NCBI GenBank assembly: GCA_900239685.1
Contig: OENT01000623.1
Location: 27,468-91,467 of the forward strand
Direction: 5' to 3'
Length of the DNA stretch: 64,000 nucleotides
Source: Rotaria macrura
Lineage: Eukaryota > Rotifera > Eurotatoria > Philodinida > Philodinidae
Shown: piece after piece, positions 23,275-35,245 of the stretch
Numbering within the stretch: position 1 is the first letter of the stretch
Layout: the number at the start of each line of letters is the position of its first letter
The notes under the pieces: model-generated
Seen by the model: the letters and a program-made list of their open reading frames with translations, nothing else
Told to the model about the DNA's origin: nothing
Database searches by the model: none
Translations under genes and position numbers: made by a program

Positions 23275-24775
23275 CAGAGATCTGCGAGTCAATTAAAAAA
23301 ACCAACTCGTCACCGCCTCGTCATGCTGGTGAGTTGCTCATTGCTGCCTCGCCTCGCCTCGCCTAGAGTTTATAATAAAATAGTTATTTTTAGGTATTTT
23401 TTCAACCACCCATAACAATCACTATCTTTTTATTTTATACAATCAAATAAAGAACATTTTATACATTTAAATAAGTTAAAAGAACAAACATATGAATGAT
23501 AATCAAATAAATAAAGATCGTTCATGTTTTTACTGAGCGTATAAACAATGCTCTGAGAACTGCTTCAGTGCAATACTTGAACTAAACTGAATAATTAAAT
23601 ATACGTGTATCCAGAGTGCACTAAAAGTCATCTAACAAAAAGAAAACTGCATAGCTGCACAGGATTATGATCAAATGAACTAACTTTTTTCGTGTTGTTA
23701 GAGGTTACTTGAAAGTTTTTATTCATCAGTAAAAGGCTTAATAACATCAATTATACTTATTATCACTAATTTAAAAGATAAAAATTCACATTTCTATGCG
23801 AAAGATAAACTATAACTTTGGGGTTTCTATTATCGGATGAGAATTCCTCTGTTCTTATATTTTCAAAATTATGTAATACTTTATTTGAATCCTTGAGTTT
23901 TCTCAATTTTATCTAACTTCGCAAAATCCTCTCAAATCTGTTTGCACTGAAAAGGTGTGAAAACAACAAGGACGCTAGTTAAAGTTTGATGAAGTACTCC
24001 TCTCGACAGTGAACAAAATAGAAATGCTATTCGAGAACTTACTGAAGAATCATATTTTTAGAGGTCTTATTCGCTGATCATTTTGGTTAACAGATGTTCT
24101 ATATTCATCAAGAAAAGGTGTTCCTAGAGTCGAAATCCTGGAGAACAGCAACTAGTGCTAGTCAAGCATACGATATTTTCTAGTACTATGACTAAGATAC
24201 CATTAGTTCTTGATGAAGATAGAACAATTTTTTAACCAAAATGATCAGTATAACAATCTCTAAAAATTGGAATTTGAGAATAAACTTTGGGATACGTTTC
24301 TATTTTCTGTGGTTGACGGCTGATAGAACTGTGTTGAAAAGATCAAACTCCGTGTTCAAGTAGACGATGTTAGCTTTCAAGTGTGTTAATGAGCGGCTAC
24401 CACTTAAATAGAAGCTTGGAAGTATCCTATACCATCACGAAAAATATCAAATAATTTGTTCATCACTCTGTAGAGATACACAGTTTTCTCTTTTAAGCTG
24501 ATTGTTGAGACACTCTGCAAACTAAGTTATTGTCCCGATTTGATAGACTTCACTAAAAATGGAAACGCTTAGAAAGAGCTGCATAAAATCGAAAGATATC
24601 CTTAAAGATTTTCCATTTATTCATCAAAAATAACATTCTAAGTTTAGGCGAGTCGACTCGGCGATTTACAAAGTCAACTCGTGCTCGCCGCGGTGCAGAA
24701 AAAGCTGACTCGCCTGGCCTCGTGGTGGTGTGAGGCGAGGCGAGGCGAGTAAACTCGGCGATTTTCAGATCTCTG
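23275..24775. mobile_element. hAT-like non-autonomous transposon, 1.5 kb
   Basis: The ends are the perfect inverted repeat CAGAGATCTG (23275-23284) and CAGATCTCTG (24766-24775), matching the CAGRG start typical of hAT elements. Flanking octamers ATATTTAC (23267-23274) and ATATATAC (24776-24783) agree at 7 of 8 positions, a good 8-bp target-site duplication. Subterminal zones carry GCCTCGCCTCGCCTCG (about 23345-23363) and its complement GGCGAGGCGAGGCGAG (about 24734-24749), plus GACTCG/CGAGTC words. The interior has no transposase frame and is interrupted by a second inverted-repeat element. Confidence 0.85.
24054..24267. mobile_element. Foldback MITE nested inside the hAT-like element
   Basis: Arms of about 60 bases begin TTTTTAGAG at about 24054 and end CTCTAAAAA at about 24267. 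The inner parts (24074-24114 and 24207-24248, CTGATCATTTTGGTTAA... and its complement) are nearly identical. The loop between the arms is about 92 bases. Its position inside 23275-24775 shows that it inserted into, or was carried by, the larger element. Confidence 0.65.
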
Positions 24776-25122
24776 ATATATACATTTTCTATCTTGGATT
24801 ATTATCCTTATGCTTCTGGCTAAGTTTTAAACGGATTTACGTTGATAAAAGAATCTGATATACTCTAGGAAAAACCTTTAAAAAAAGTTCCATGTTCTAC
24901 GCGACCTTTATAATATGAACAATTTATGATTATAGCAAACGTTAAGCTTCAATATGCAAGATCTAATTCATGTAAACAGAAAACTAAGAAGAAACAGCAC
25001 TGAGTGTATTGTTAATATACATGCATGTGAAAATTCAACTAAGGCAAACAATCGGTTCAGTATTTTTCGAACAGCATGTGCCCTATGCTTACTCGTACTT
25101 ATGAGATCACATTTTGTACGTT

Positions 25123-25508
25123 AGGCATTGTCTACACTAGAAAAATAATGCGGATTGATTTTGAATTAAATATACATGCGTCTACACTTATAAGTTTAAT
25201 GGATCAACCAGAACTACGAAGTGGCCACTATGATATAGTCGAACTTAATAATTGTTGCACGTGTTTAAGAACAAGTATCGCCTCTGTCTTTCTGTAGTTC
25301 ATTTATCGTGTTGAAAAGATCTATCTATCGATGACATAAAGCGACTTTATCGAGGCATGTTCATTTTTATAATTAGTGGATTAAGTTCTTTCTCGATTGG
25401 TGCATAAAAAGTTAATGCGACTCTGAAACTGCATTAAAAGGGAATTAAATTTTCGACAAACCATTTTTCTTAAGTCCACATTAAATTTTCCAGTGTAGAC
25501 AAGGCCTT
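25123..25508. mobile_element. Short inverted-repeat element (TTGTCTACACT ends)
   Basis: Left end AGGCATTGTCTACACTAGAA (25123-25142) and right end TTCCAGTGTAGACAAGGCCTT (25488-25508) are inverted repeats sharing TTGTCTACACT. Weaker inverted similarity extends inward (AAAATAATGCGGA against AAATTTAATGTGGA). The body of about 386 bp has no transposase frame. The superfamily cannot be decided because flanking duplications are not clear. Confidence 0.55.
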
Positions 25509-28500
25509 TTAGATACAAAAATTAATCTGTTGCATACAAAATTATATAACTACCCTTTTTCCATGGTGATTTCGACTTGAATATTTCATGACTTAAAGAG
25601 TATGAAAAATGTATTTATGAAGAAAGATCTCATCAATGAATAGAAGCTCGTCGTTGTTCTAATGCTTTTTTTTATAGTATAAATAAACTTGTAACTGAAA
25701 ATATTTCAATCTCAACAATGCAGAAGAAAATCATGTATTGAAATAAAAAATATGCTCTACATAGTCCCTTCTTGCGCATCGATCCATGATATTTAGAATG
25801 AAACTAATCAAAGTAGTCTTTACATCCAAGTCCGGCGTATAAACTGCTCAAAAACAGACGCGAGGAGATTCAATGGTGGCACTTCTATAGTCTTTGTTCG
25901 TACTCCAGTACTTTTAATCTTCAAAATATAATTCTTTCATTGAAGTATCATTCGGCTATTTAATTATTCGAGAAAACATTCAAGCAGACACGAACAAGTA
26001 GACTTTGTACGAAGGCATGCACATAAATTATTGAAACTTGAATTGCCCATCAATCATTATAGCCGAACTTCACATTCGATACATGGACATTGTAAAAAAG
26101 ATCTTCCGAATTTTTTCAAGCCCTGAGATAATGCATGTGTCAGTGTGCCTATTATTGTTTTATTTTCGAATCTTTGAAGCTAGCCATAATTTCATTTCAA
26201 TATATTACTGACTAGATTTTTCGTTGATTGAAAATAATTAACAATTTTCGTTCTGTTACATCCAATCGATTTTTATCTGAATCGATCAATTTTTATGGTT
26301 TATGAAATATATGCCTTAACGAATCTTATATACATTACTTCGAAGGTCAACTTTAGATTATGTTAGACTTGATAGTAACATACGTATGGCTTTAAAATCT
26401 GATAAAGTCATGTTTCTCAAATTCTTGCTCTGTCTACTAAAATAACAAGAATGCTATTTCAATACTGAAATAAAGTCTACAACAATTATCAAAAAGAAGA
26501 TCATCATAAAAGTCATTTTACTTTTCTGAGCTTTGTCATTCTTAACTATCAACGAAATAACTACTTGAGTATACAGACAATTATGTTAGACTCGGGTGTG
26601 ATCTTCTAAATCAAAGTAAGATTAATTAGAGATAACGAATGAAGAACTGGACAAACACAGATCATTAAGTTATTCGATCCTTTTCTTGATGAAAATATCA
26701 TTGTATCACATTCAAATAATTTTCGTCAGTTGAATACTACTCGTTTACAACATGGATTTTCAGAAATTGTTTTTATCGATTCAACACAAACATAGGTTAT
26801 GCTTATGATTTACACTGAGTTACTAGATATGTGCTTAGAACTGATATGTTCCTACTGTTTTATGTAGTGATTATTATCTTTTTTTCCAATAACGTATGAA
26901 GAAAAACATCTTCGTTCAATTAATAATTTGAATCAAAAATACATGGAAAATGTTAATTGAGAAATTGAGAGAAAAGATGTCACTTACAATATATACTTCA
27001 ACATAGCTCTTGGCTTAATCTCGTGTGTCTATAACAATAACTTTTGAAAGAATTACCCTTGAGATAAAAACATAGTTTTCATATTATATCTCTACATTGA
27101 AATCCAATTGAAGTATTGTTCAAGTATTCATGCCTCTTATTCTAAATAAAGAATAATCATGTGTTACTCGAAAGATCCATAAATAATTTTCAAAAAGAAG
27201 AAAAAAACATCAGTGAGATATTTTCATCCAATAATTAATATTAAAAGAAATCTTCAATTATGCAAACAGAAAAGAATTCCAAATTTGTCACTATCAAAAC
27301 TTTTAACTTTATACTAGTCTACCAATCAAACTCGGCAACATTATTCTATAGAGAATTTCTATTAAACGAATAAGTTATAAATTCAAGCAGTAAGATTTCA
27401 ATGACTGTAAGCTAATTATCTGTTCTCGTATTTTAATTTTAAAGAATCGAGTGAGTAAATAAAAACTTTCAGTTTTGATTTAACCTACAACATTTGAAAA
27501 AATGATCAGATCCAAAAAGTAAGCTAGTTTCCATGTTCGGTAGTAAAAATAACCTGAATCAATCTATTATCTATCAAAAATACATGAAGATTTGCAACTT
27601 TGAACTTAGTATAACCTTTGTAAATTTTGTTTCACTTGATAATCATTCAAGAAATAGACATCGTCAAAGTAAAAGCAGGTGCACATTTATTTCTTTAATG
27701 ATAGTTTTTCAACATGAGAAGCAAAGAACTGTCACCTCTAAACTAGAAAGTTTGATTTCTTTTTCGAACAATAGTTATTCTCAACTAAAAGCCTAACACT
27801 CAAAGATTAAGAAGTAAGCATACGAACGTGTAGAATAGTTATAGGACAATTTTCTCTAAAACGAATATCATCGTTGACATTAATTCGAAGTTTTTATGAT
27901 TCATGTGCCTTTATAATGATGCGTTATAGCAGTAGGAATTGTCGAGCATGCTTTTTGTCAGTTGATAAAATCATTGTGAAGATAAGAAATGCTACGATCG
28001 TTCCCTTTTCGCATACATATTTTTTTCACAATTCGTTTATAAAACAATGAACGTTTGTTTTCTGTACAGAGAGCTCAACGGACATTGAAAGCATTGATTG
28101 ATTTATTCACGGATAATCCAAACATTCATTATTTTTTAATGAGTGTCTCTCTCTCTCTCTCTGTCTCATAGACACAAAGACACACCGTACTTTACTATTC
28201 GCAATTTGAAGTATCATAAATTCCAAACACTTTTTTAATTAAGTATTTGAACCGCATCATATCCGTTTATTTTTTACATCCTATGGAAATCTAGTTTAAA
28301 CATAATGGTAAACTGTTAAAACAGTGGAATAAAGATATCCAATAAAAAGATTAAATAGATCTTGCCAATGCAAAGTTTCTCATGTTGAACTCACATATGT
28401 CTCATCAAATAGAATATTCTAATGAATTGAAAACAACTTGCTTCGGTCAACGATACGGAGAGAGAGAAAGGGCTCAATAAAGTATCAATACAGACATGAG

Positions 28501-30574
28501 CAAATTTCGTGTGTAGATTTTTTAAAGTTTTTGTATCATCACCATACACTGATAGACATAAATTTGAACATGTGGTTATAAATGTTAGGAAATCTTTTGC
28601 ATAAAAAATAACATTCATAATATTTAAGACAAGTCTTATACAGATTTATAATTATCTTCAATATGAAGACTCACATGCACGACGAACTGTATCTAAACTT
28701 GCGTTTTGTGGTATAGAAAAAAAGATGAATACTGTACTTTGTATTTCTCTCGATGATTATATTTATTCAATTGTATTCTCATGCGAAATTTAATGATCTT
28801 GATTGCAGTTGTACGAGTTATTTCAAATCGACGTATGTTTTAAATAAATGTCGTAAGGAATATTACAAAATTTTGTTTGAAAAAAGACGATGGACTGTGT
28901 ACAATCTTCTTGATGGGAGATATATAAAGGATAGAAAATTAATAGGAATATTTACACTCTATCGATATTACTTAAGATTGCATTTAGAGTACACAGGGCG
29001 AAACTGTCCAATAGGATCCGACAACTTCTAAGCGATTACCATCGGATTCAACAGGAGCCGTCAGTCGATTCAGTAGTTCTGGGTAAATGATAAAATCATA
29101 TCGAATCCTTGAGATTTCAATCTGCTTTTATTAATTTGTATTGAGCATAGTAATTAGGTTTTAGCTTAATAGGAAAGCTCGTTCATTGTTTTTCTCAAAG
29201 CAGGAATAAAGAAAAGTCCAATTTTTTCACAAAAATAGAAATTAAGAATAAGTATAAGAATCATGCAATAGATAGATATTCTGTACAAAAGACAATTGTA
29301 GAAAATGAAAAAAGAGATTACATTATGATAAGTTCTTTAATTAAATGAACTCCCTAGTAAGAACTTCATTTGTTTTCAAAAATAAGGCAGCTCTACATGG
29401 CATTTATGAAATAGAAGATTATATGAGTTATTCTTTAAAGCTTGTTTGTTAAGAAAATTAATTACGTAGACTATAAATTCTTGATGTGCTTTTGCTTCAG
29501 CTTAAACGCACTATCAAGTTGTATTTTACATACAAAAATGCATTGATCAAAATATTCTGCTCACTGTATAATGATCATTGAGTAGTCAACTCTTGCTTCT
29601 TCATTTTAACATCAGATTAATATGAGATTATTTGATTCGAATCAGAAAAGAATGTCTTGTCAATGTTACGACAATCAACGGATAAACAGTTTAAGGTGAT
29701 GAGAATGGTTTTGTTTTTTCATTGATAATATAATTACAACTGATTCATTAGAGAATCGATAGTGCGAGAAAACACGTAACACATATAATTGTAGTTGTAT
29801 ACTTTTGATTGATTGTATAACGTATACTTATTTGAAATTTTAACAAGCCGAGTATTTTTCAGATGAGAAATAAAGGCTTGAGCTTTCCAAAAATAGTATA
29901 AAAAATAACATTGGTAACTTCTTGAATGAATAACACTGAACAAAATCTTATATTTACATTTTCTCTAATCTGTAGAATTTCTTTCTTTTTTGGTATTTAG
30001 AGAGAAGATTAAAAATTTTTTGCATTCATTTCTCAAAGATGAAGATTATTGTTATCCTTACTTGTAAGAAAAGTCAGCAATAAATTAGAATAGCTATTTC
30101 GCATTGGAATTTCTTTACAAATGTAAATATCGAGCACTCAACGTTGTATAAAAGAGAGTGTTATTCTATTGCGTTTACTTGTAGTCAAATAAAATCCCAA
30201 ACAGTTGCTATGACAAATATGAAAAATTATTAAAAAAATACAAGTATTTATGATCTACGATAAGTTTCTTTGTTTAATTTAGTATTATATCTAAGATACT
30301 GCTTGGAGAATACTGAATACACAATGATATTCTAATCTAGTCTCTGCATAGTTTACAGAAGAATTTTCGAATCAACGAGAATAAGTTAGAAAGATTCACA
30401 GTTCATTCATTGTGAAATCTGTAAGTCGAACAACTAATTTTTATCTTGCTTTTGAAAACTGCTTATGTTGTATATATTGCGTTTCCATTCGGAGGTCAGT
30501 AAAATGAAATCATTCCCGAAATACGACAATAGAAAAATTCACATGACATTCTATAATATACAAATGAGGTTACC
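25509..30574. other. Long gene-free stretch before the receptor gene
   Basis: Five kilobases of AT-rich sequence. Frames at 27533-27796, 28391-28618 and 28753-29031 are short and show no family features. A CT microsatellite lies at about 28145-28163. No promoter could be assigned to the receptor gene that starts at 30653. Confidence 0.4.
28145..28163. repeat. CT dinucleotide microsatellite
   Basis: About nine CT units in a row, directly visible. Similar short simple repeats occur at 34793-34808 (AT), 35189-35202 (GA) and 43192-43209 (AT). Confidence 0.8.
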
Positions 30575-30652
30575 ATGTGTATGTTTCTTTTTCTTTCATC
30601 TAGTGTTGAAAATCGTTTGATTCCTTTGTTCATTCATATAAGAGAACGAAAC

Positions 30653-31633
30653 ATGTCTTTAATTACAATCCTTGCTCTTATTCAACAATATCTTACTGTT
30701 ACATTGGGTGTTCTTCTCGTTGTTGGAGTATTTGGCAATATTTTAAATTGTCTTGTGTTTCTTCGAAAACGATTACGTTCCAATCCATGTTCAGTGTTCT
30801 TTGCAGCTGCTTCGATTGCTAATGTTATTGTTATGAACTATTTTATTATTCCAACAATACATTCAGCTTACAATTCACCAACAGAAAATTCAAATCTTAT
30901 CTATTGTAAACTTCGATTATATATTCGAAATGCTTTGTTAGTAATATCAAGATCTTATTTAACATCGTCTTGTATTGCATGTTATGCACAATCATCAAGA
31001 AATGCTCGAATACGTGAAATATTTCGACCGAAGGTTGTCATACGAATTGTAATCATCATTCCCATTGTATGGTTTATTATACCATTACATATACCTATCA
31101 CAACAACGATTCAGAATGGAAAATGTTCAATGTGGGCGGGTGCAGCAGCTCTGTATCATTCTATATATATTTGTTTTGTTGCTGCCATACTTCCAACTAG
31201 TTTAATGGCTATATTTAGTTTTATGGCTTACACAAATTTAAAACGAATGACACATAATGTACATCCGATCAGTGTTACAGGCAATCCTCAAGATGAACGA
31301 TATAATCAACAGGTAGAGAAAGCACGTCTTCAACAACGTGATCGACAATTAAGCAAGATGTTATTCGTACAAATTATTGTCTATATGATATTTACTATTT
31401 TTTATCCTATTAATACATTATATAATGCAGCCGTTCTGATTATTGGTGGATCGAAATCAGCTGATAGAGCAGCTATTGAAAATTTTGTTCTATTTATGAC
31501 TTCATCTTTTCTTTTGAATTTTTATAGTGCAGCTTCATTTTTTGTTTTTCTTACATCAGGTGCATTTCGGAAAGAAGTACGACAAATCCTTGCTTGCCTT
31601 ATACCTCGATTTCTCGGTCTAAACACTCGATGA
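30653..31633 (+). CDS. Rhodopsin-like G-protein-coupled receptor with degenerate DRY motif
   Basis: A single-exon frame is open from 30575 (352 codons). I prefer the second Met at 30653 (326 aa) because residues 1-26 of the longer form are unlike a receptor N-terminus. Seven hydrophobic segments are visible. In long-form numbering these include TM1 with GN at 54-55 (VFGNILNCLVF), a cysteine at 111 before TM3 that can pair with C184 in extracellular loop 2, TM5 at about 192-218, a basic third loop with RDRQLSKM, TM6 at about 265-290, and TM7 followed by TSGAFRKEVRQIL. The site of the DRY motif reads ACY (135-137), so the usual Asp/Arg pair is lost while SSRNARIR after it is kept. This fits a peptide-receptor-like family much expanded in bdelloids (recollection). 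It is likely on the plasma membrane; the ligand is unknown. Confidence 0.85.
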   Translation: MSLITILALIQQYLTVTLGVLLVVGVFGNILNCLVFLRKRLRSNPCSVFFAAASIANVIVMNYFIIPTIHSAYNSPTENSNLIYCKLRLYIRNALLVISRSYLTSSCIACYAQSSRNARIREIFRPKVVIRIVIIIPIVWFIIPLHIPITTTIQNGKCSMWAGAAALYHSIYICFVAAILPTSLMAIFSFMAYTNLKRMTHNVHPISVTGNPQDERYNQQVEKARLQQRDRQLSKMLFVQIIVYMIFTIFYPINTLYNAAVLIIGGSKSADRAAIENFVLFMTSSFLLNFYSAASFFVFLTSGAFRKEVRQILACLIPRFLGLNTR

Positions 31634-32329
31634 AGAATTATGCTAAAAATTTAATCCTCGAAGGAGATGTATATATCATTGACAATAAAACAGACTAAAT
31701 CTATGTTGTGGTGATGTCGTCATAGCTATTGTGATTTGAAAAGAAAACTTCATGTTGTTTAAATTTACTAAGTGTTTTCTGTTGTGAGAATTCTTGTAAA
31801 ATAAATTATTTCGAATATACAAAAAAAATAGGAACAGCTTCAAGAAAATATCGTCGGAAAGTAAATAGTTGTAAATAGACGAAGTTGTCTTACTTAGAAA
31901 AAGATATGATAAACTAAGTGCTGAAATCAACGTTAATGGGTGCGTTCAGTTCACATCATCTTCTTGCATCAAACCATGACTTCACTACTACATGACTTTG
32001 TATTACAACTCATATACATACACTTTGTTATTTAAAGTAAACTTGTATACGCTTTGGAATGAGCTTGAACATGTTAACATCATTCAACAAAAGGCAGATA
32101 CTTACATGACTAACAGCTCAAGAGTTCAAATATCCGAAAAATTGATAAGGTATGTACAAATCAATTGAAGTAAATGTCATGGCCATTCAATCGAAAAAAC
32201 GAATGGATGGAAAAAGGCAGAAAGGAAAAATATCGAAAATAGAAATGTCGAAAACAAGAATATGAGATGAAAATGATTATGTAAGATTGAATTGCCGGTG
32301 AGAGAGACTTGTACGTCAATATACTCTCG
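31634..32329. other. Gene-free stretch after the receptor gene
   Basis: No supported gene. Its last part (32225-32265) carries ATCGAAAATAGAAATGTCGAAA, the inverse of the core word in the tandem repeat that follows. Confidence 0.4.
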
Positions 32330-32465
32330 TTTTCGACATTTCTATCCATCTACATTTGTACTATTTTTATTTTCGACATTTCTATCCATCTACATTTGTA
32401 CTATTTTTATTTTCGACATTTCTATCCATCTACATTTGTACTATTTTTATTTTCGACATTTTTCC
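32330..32465. repeat. Tandem repeat, 40-bp unit, 3.3 copies
   Basis: The unit begins TTTTCGACATTTCTATCCAT and starts at 32330, 32370, 32410 and (partial) 32450. The three full copies look identical, so the expansion is recent. Overlapping open frames here only translate the repeat and are not genes. Confidence 0.95.
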
Positions 32466-35245
32466 ATCATACCGAAAAAACAAACAATCAAGAACGTATA
32501 TTGTACATGTATTTTTCGAAAACAAGGAAACTTTCAGGTAGAAATCAATATTGAGTGAAAAATTTGCTTGTATCATTTTTGTAACATAAAGAAATAAAAC
32601 AAGTGTGTAGTTAATAATCGGTAATCTAAACTTTAGTCGAAAGGAAAAACTATACTAATGTCGAAGGGTGAAATGTCGAAAAATAAAAAACTGATACTAA
32701 TTTAAATAAGCAAAAACGTCGTAGATGATAGCTTTGGAAGCCAGTCTCCAGCACAAATTTCTACAAACATAATTCAAAATCAACTCCCAATGACATATTC
32801 ATGTATAAATTTTCCAAAGCATATAATTCAACACTTTTATTCTTTAGCTTTCAAATTTTTTCGATATTTTTCAGTATTCAATAATATTTATCTTCTGATA
32901 TTTTTTTTTCGGCATTTTTATGTTTCGAACAAAGTTGAGAGAATCGTTAATAATCACGAAAAGACTCTCTCTTCTTACAAGGAGTTTCTTTATCAACCAT
33001 CTATAGAAACGAAAAAGTATCTCATAAAACAGACTATAAAGAACATAAATCACGCTGAATATCTAGACCCATTGTCCTTCAATATTCAACTTCGAGTTTT
33101 ATGCATTATCTCTGAAGATACGTCGTAAAGTTCTCTACAAAACTGTAAGAGAAATGTAACTGTAGATATATACACCTACAAATTCTATGGAGAATATAGC
33201 AAAAGACAAAATTTATAAATTTTCAGCCAACTACTCATTAGTCTAGAAAGTGTCTAATTTGTTAAGAAGCATGTGCTGGTATACTACCAACAGTGTTCTT
33301 TATCATTACACTCGCTACAAGAGATGCAGATGAATTCATATTTCATCATAGTGATATTACAGGACTCTGTTATAACGAAGCGAAATGTTAACGTGACATG
33401 ACACACTCCATGCTAAATATAGTCGATTACTTAAAAATTTTGTTGTCCCATTCAAGATAAAATCATCGTTAATCATCACACAGCGTCCAAAAATGAATGC
33501 TTCAAAAAATATCAAGATAATAAGATGTAAGTTTCAGAATACTGAGCCACAATTTTGCAAAGTAATGTAAATATCTTGAAAGAATATCTGTGTTTTTATT
33601 CAAACAGTCCGATTAGGAAAAACATTCTTTTATCTGTAAGAATATACAGTGTTTCAAAGGCTATAAAAGTTATAAGTTTACTTCATTGATATAAACTTTA
33701 ATTTTCTGTTGGCAACATGTTCACAAAAGATCTTTGATGGTAAATTCTTTTATCTAACTGCACTATGAATCTTCTGAGAAAAAAAAACAATATATGAATA
33801 AATGATGACCATAGGATTTTACGAGCAATAGATTCGTTCAATATATCAGTATTACAATTTTGATAAAAGAAAACATTTTTCTATGTAAAGTTATATGAAA
33901 ATTCAGACTTTCTCTATGAATATATGATTATGCCGGAATTTGCTTTGCAATTCTCTTTCGTTTCTTAGATATTACACATTATGCTTTATATTTACACGAT
34001 ATACGTTACTAAAATCATCACTGTCAAGTTATGACTAGCAACAAACGTATAATTCGTAATACTGTTGCACAGAATCAACTCTACTAGGTATTTCGATGCA
34101 TTTTAACAAAAAATACATGATCCTTTCTAATAACATTGAAAATGTTCTTCGATGATACATACGAATATTTCAAAGAAAAATCTAGTGCAAAATCTCCGCT
34201 TCTCACTACGCGCCTTGACAATGAACTTGTACAAAACGGAAAACATCGCTTGCAATTCTGACAAAGTCAAACAGTGAAATCAACAAAGAAAAGATTACAT
34301 AATCGAAGTACTCATGTCTGAATGGGTTATGAGTAAGGAACGTTCTTTTTCTCTCATTGTATATAATATGTGTCAGTTTTTTTCCTATGATTGATACCAC
34401 TCATGAGAAATCAACTTTGATAGTTATATCAAATTCAGTTAGATTCTTGGTGAATATTAAATAAAATGTTAACATTGTGATTAGATGAAACTTGAAAATG
34501 TATCTTCTACTATGAGCTATGTCATGTCCAATTTAATTTTAAACATTGAAGAAAAAATAATCGTAATTATATTGACAATGAATCACTAAAAGCAGAACAA
34601 AAAAAAAACAACAGTCATTTTCATCATCATGTTGATTATCATATATTAACGAAAAAATGAAACTTTTTATGTCATGATTTCATATTTTAGTTCTACTAAA
34701 AGAGCTCCGTTAAAAATCTTGTTTATTTTCGCTTCGGAGAAAATCAAATGAGACATAACACTATATAATACAAATCGATCGTTGTTTGATGCATATATAT
34801 ATATATAATTGTAGGGAAGAAGAGGTCGTTAAATATTGATGAGAAATCATGTTTTCCTGATAGATGTCACATGAAATATTCGAACAAATTCATTCCACAA
34901 ATAAAATAAATGTTTATAACCTAGTTACATTAGATTCTTATTTTAAGAAATAATAAAAAACCTTGTTTTTCCTTTAATCTGATCGCTTATCAGTCCGAAT
35001 AATACCATCGCTTGAAGCAAATTCTTCTTTTTTTTCTCATGTTGTTTATTTGTTTATTGTTTATGTAAAATATTTTTTTACATTTCATTTTAATCCCAAA
35101 CGTTAAAATATGGTATGTATCATGGATTGAAAATAGATTTTATCGAAAAGAAAAGAAAAATAAACAAACAACAACACAAAAGAAAAAAGAGAGAGAGAGA
35201 GGACAAAACTAAATTATCTTAAATCTTAAGATTAATATGTGAGTA
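32466..35245. other. Gene-free stretch before striatin
   Basis: No supported gene. ATGTCGAAA words (32655-32690, inverse of the tandem-repeat core) and TTTTTCGATATTTTTC/TTTTTCGGCATTTTT words (32858-32925) suggest that the tandem repeat sits in a larger decayed element. The 32790-33128 frame (112 codons) shows no family features. The last 60 bases before 35246 hold the striatin 5' leader with a GA repeat. Confidence 0.4.

Noticed and set aside
32330-32465. CRISPR-like array
   Set aside because: The units are contiguous identical 40-bp repeats without unique spacers, in a eukaryotic context.
32292-32558. Three overlapping frames in the 40-bp repeat
   Set aside because: A repeat unit of 40 bases rotates through the frames; the products are repeat translations only.
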